Source: a virus
Direction: 5' to 3' (one strand)
IMG/VR virus record: IMGVR_UViG_3300027712_000047
Coordinates: 1 to 50,657 of that record
Length of the DNA: 50,657 nt
Translations under genes and position numbers: made by a program
Notes under the pieces: model-generated
Told to the model about the DNA's origin: nothing
Database searches by the model: none
The model's input: only the letters and a program-made list of their open reading frames with translations
Part shown: piece by piece, positions 49,897 through 50,657 of the stretch
How positions within the stretch are numbered: position 1 is the first letter of the stretch
How the letters are laid out: each line of letters begins with the position of its first letter

Positions 49897-50560
49897 AGTT
49901 TTATACCAACATACAAGGAACGATACTGGAGCTGTATTCTACATAGGGATAGGTTCTACAAAAAGGGCATATTGCAATGATGGAAGGAATAATCACTGGA
50001 AGCGTATTGTTGAAAAACATGGGTACAAAGTAGAAATTATAATAGAAGATTTATCATGTGCAGACGCTTGCTCATGGGAGAAATATTTAATAGGATTATA
50101 TGGAAGAAAAGATAAAGGGACTGGTATTCTAATAAATATGACTGATGGAGGAGATGGTATTTTAGGTATTATACATAGTGATAACACTAAAGAGAAAATG
50201 AGTAAATCAGCAATTGGAAAAAAGGTGTCTGCTGTAACAAAAGAAAAATTAAGAATAATTAATACAGGCAAAAAAGCTTCTGATGAAACTAAAGCTAAAA
50301 TGAGCAAAGCAAAAAAAGGAAGAAAACACAGTACTAAAACAATTTTAAAAATGAAACAAGTACAAAGTTTAAGAAGTTTAGAATGGAAAAATAAAAATGG
50401 TAATGCAAATAAAAAAAATATAATAGATATAAATACTGGAGTAATTTTTAATGGAGTTCAATCCCTTGCAACCGAATTAGGAAGAAAATATGCAGCAGTT
50501 TCAAAAGGATTGTATGTTAACAGTTTAAAGTATTCACAATATAAATATTTAGCAGCATAA
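49889..50560 (+). CDS. GIY-YIG homing endonuclease with NUMOD3 repeats
   Basis: 223 residues. YQHTRNDTGAVFYIGIGSTKRAY (in parts) is the GIY-YIG opening, with E at CSWEKYLIGLYG as the catalytic Glu. Then NUMOD3-like DNA-binding repeats: HSDNTKEKMSKSAIGKK, VTKEKLRIINTGKKASDETK (in part) and SKAKKGRKHS; a C-terminal HTH-like NUMOD follows (GVQSLATELGRKYAAVSKGL, in part). Free-standing mobile endonuclease. It overlaps the GroES-like gene by 8 nt and runs into the next gene as TAATG, so it may have been inserted there. Confidence 0.82.
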   Translation: MSKVLYQHTRNDTGAVFYIGIGSTKRAYCNDGRNNHWKRIVEKHGYKVEIIIEDLSCADACSWEKYLIGLYGRKDKGTGILINMTDGGDGILGIIHSDNTKEKMSKSAIGKKVSAVTKEKLRIINTGKKASDETKAKMSKAKKGRKHSTKTILKMKQVQSLRSLEWKNKNGNANKKNIIDINTGVIFNGVQSLATELGRKYAAVSKGLYVNSLKYSQYKYLAA

Positions 50561-50657
50561 TGAATAAAAAAGAATTGACCAAAGCAATCAGAGAAGTTTC
50601 AGACAAGCTTCCTCCTTTTAAGGAGGAGCATGTGTCTGGTTTTACTCATGACAATCA
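50560..50657 (+). CDS. Start of the next gene (cut by window end)
   Basis: ATG 50560 overlaps the endonuclease stop (TAATG). The 32 visible residues, MNKKELTKAIREVSDKLPPF then KEEHVSGFTHDN, are too few to assign. Position suggests the first of the DNA-packaging or head genes. Confidence 0.5.
   Translation, partial: MNKKELTKAIREVSDKLPPFKEEHVSGFTHDN

Overview
The window is most of the genome of a temperate tailed phage (or prophage) of a Bacteroidetes host, probably Flavobacteriia or a relative. Four things point there. The DNA is AT-rich. Genes have A-rich leaders instead of Shine-Dalgarno sites. The best promoter candidates carry the Bacteroidetes -7 element TAnnTTTG. One of the two integrases lacks the first catalytic Arg, as IntDOT does. 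Terminase, portal and capsid genes are not visible; they must lie beyond the two ends, both of which cut a gene. The tail genes look P22-like/podoviral, which is an inference.

Layout. 1-25.6 kb (+): end of a tail fibre with an S74 self-cleaving chaperone domain, small proteins, a likely one-piece spanin, tail tube and stabilisation proteins, ejection-type proteins, a 4172-residue polyvalent virion protein, then holin and lysozyme. 25.6-34.2 kb (-): a tightly overlapped replication and recombination operon with a nucleotide kinase interrupted by an HNH domain, a T7-type primase-helicase, a YqaJ-type exonuclease, a Rad52-type annealing protein and small nucleases. 34.4-37.6 kb: XRE repressor (+), two coupled tyrosine recombinases (-), a putative attP made of a tRNA 3' end plus terminator, and an excisionase. 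37.6-44.2 kb (-): about twenty small early genes, one of them DUF932. 44.2-46.2 kb: AT-rich control DNA, a winged-helix gene and a structured noncoding region (+). 46.2-47.0 kb (+): HNH protein, two small ORFs and an atypical tRNA-like gene. 47.1-48.0 kb (-): two lipoprotein genes, probably lysogenic-conversion cargo. 48.1-50.7 kb (+): a T5orf172/HTH fusion, a 0.7 kb noncoding region, a GroES-like gene, a GIY-YIG endonuclease and the start of another gene.

The most unusual feature is a family of ten small elements of about 41-45 nt in the early operon (38.35-43.68 kb, minus strand). Each folds like a miniature tRNA without an anticodon: a 6-7 bp acceptor-like stem, a short arm usually with a TTAAG-type loop, and a T-arm-like hairpin stacked on the acceptor, often with a TTCAAT or TTCGAT loop. 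They sit between genes, usually 6-8 nt after a stop codon and 23-43 nt before the next start. Acceptor stems change sequence while keeping pairing, which is covariation. They look like RNA punctuation of a polycistronic message, or a cassette-like repeat.

Two further genome-wide signals stand out. One is the operator TATCTA-N3-TAGATA beside promoters of the repressor, recombination, SSB-like, lysis-side and GroES-like genes. The other is the word TTCGGGG (often CAGTTCGGGG), which is strongly over-represented, biased to the plus strand and present in all three codon frames.
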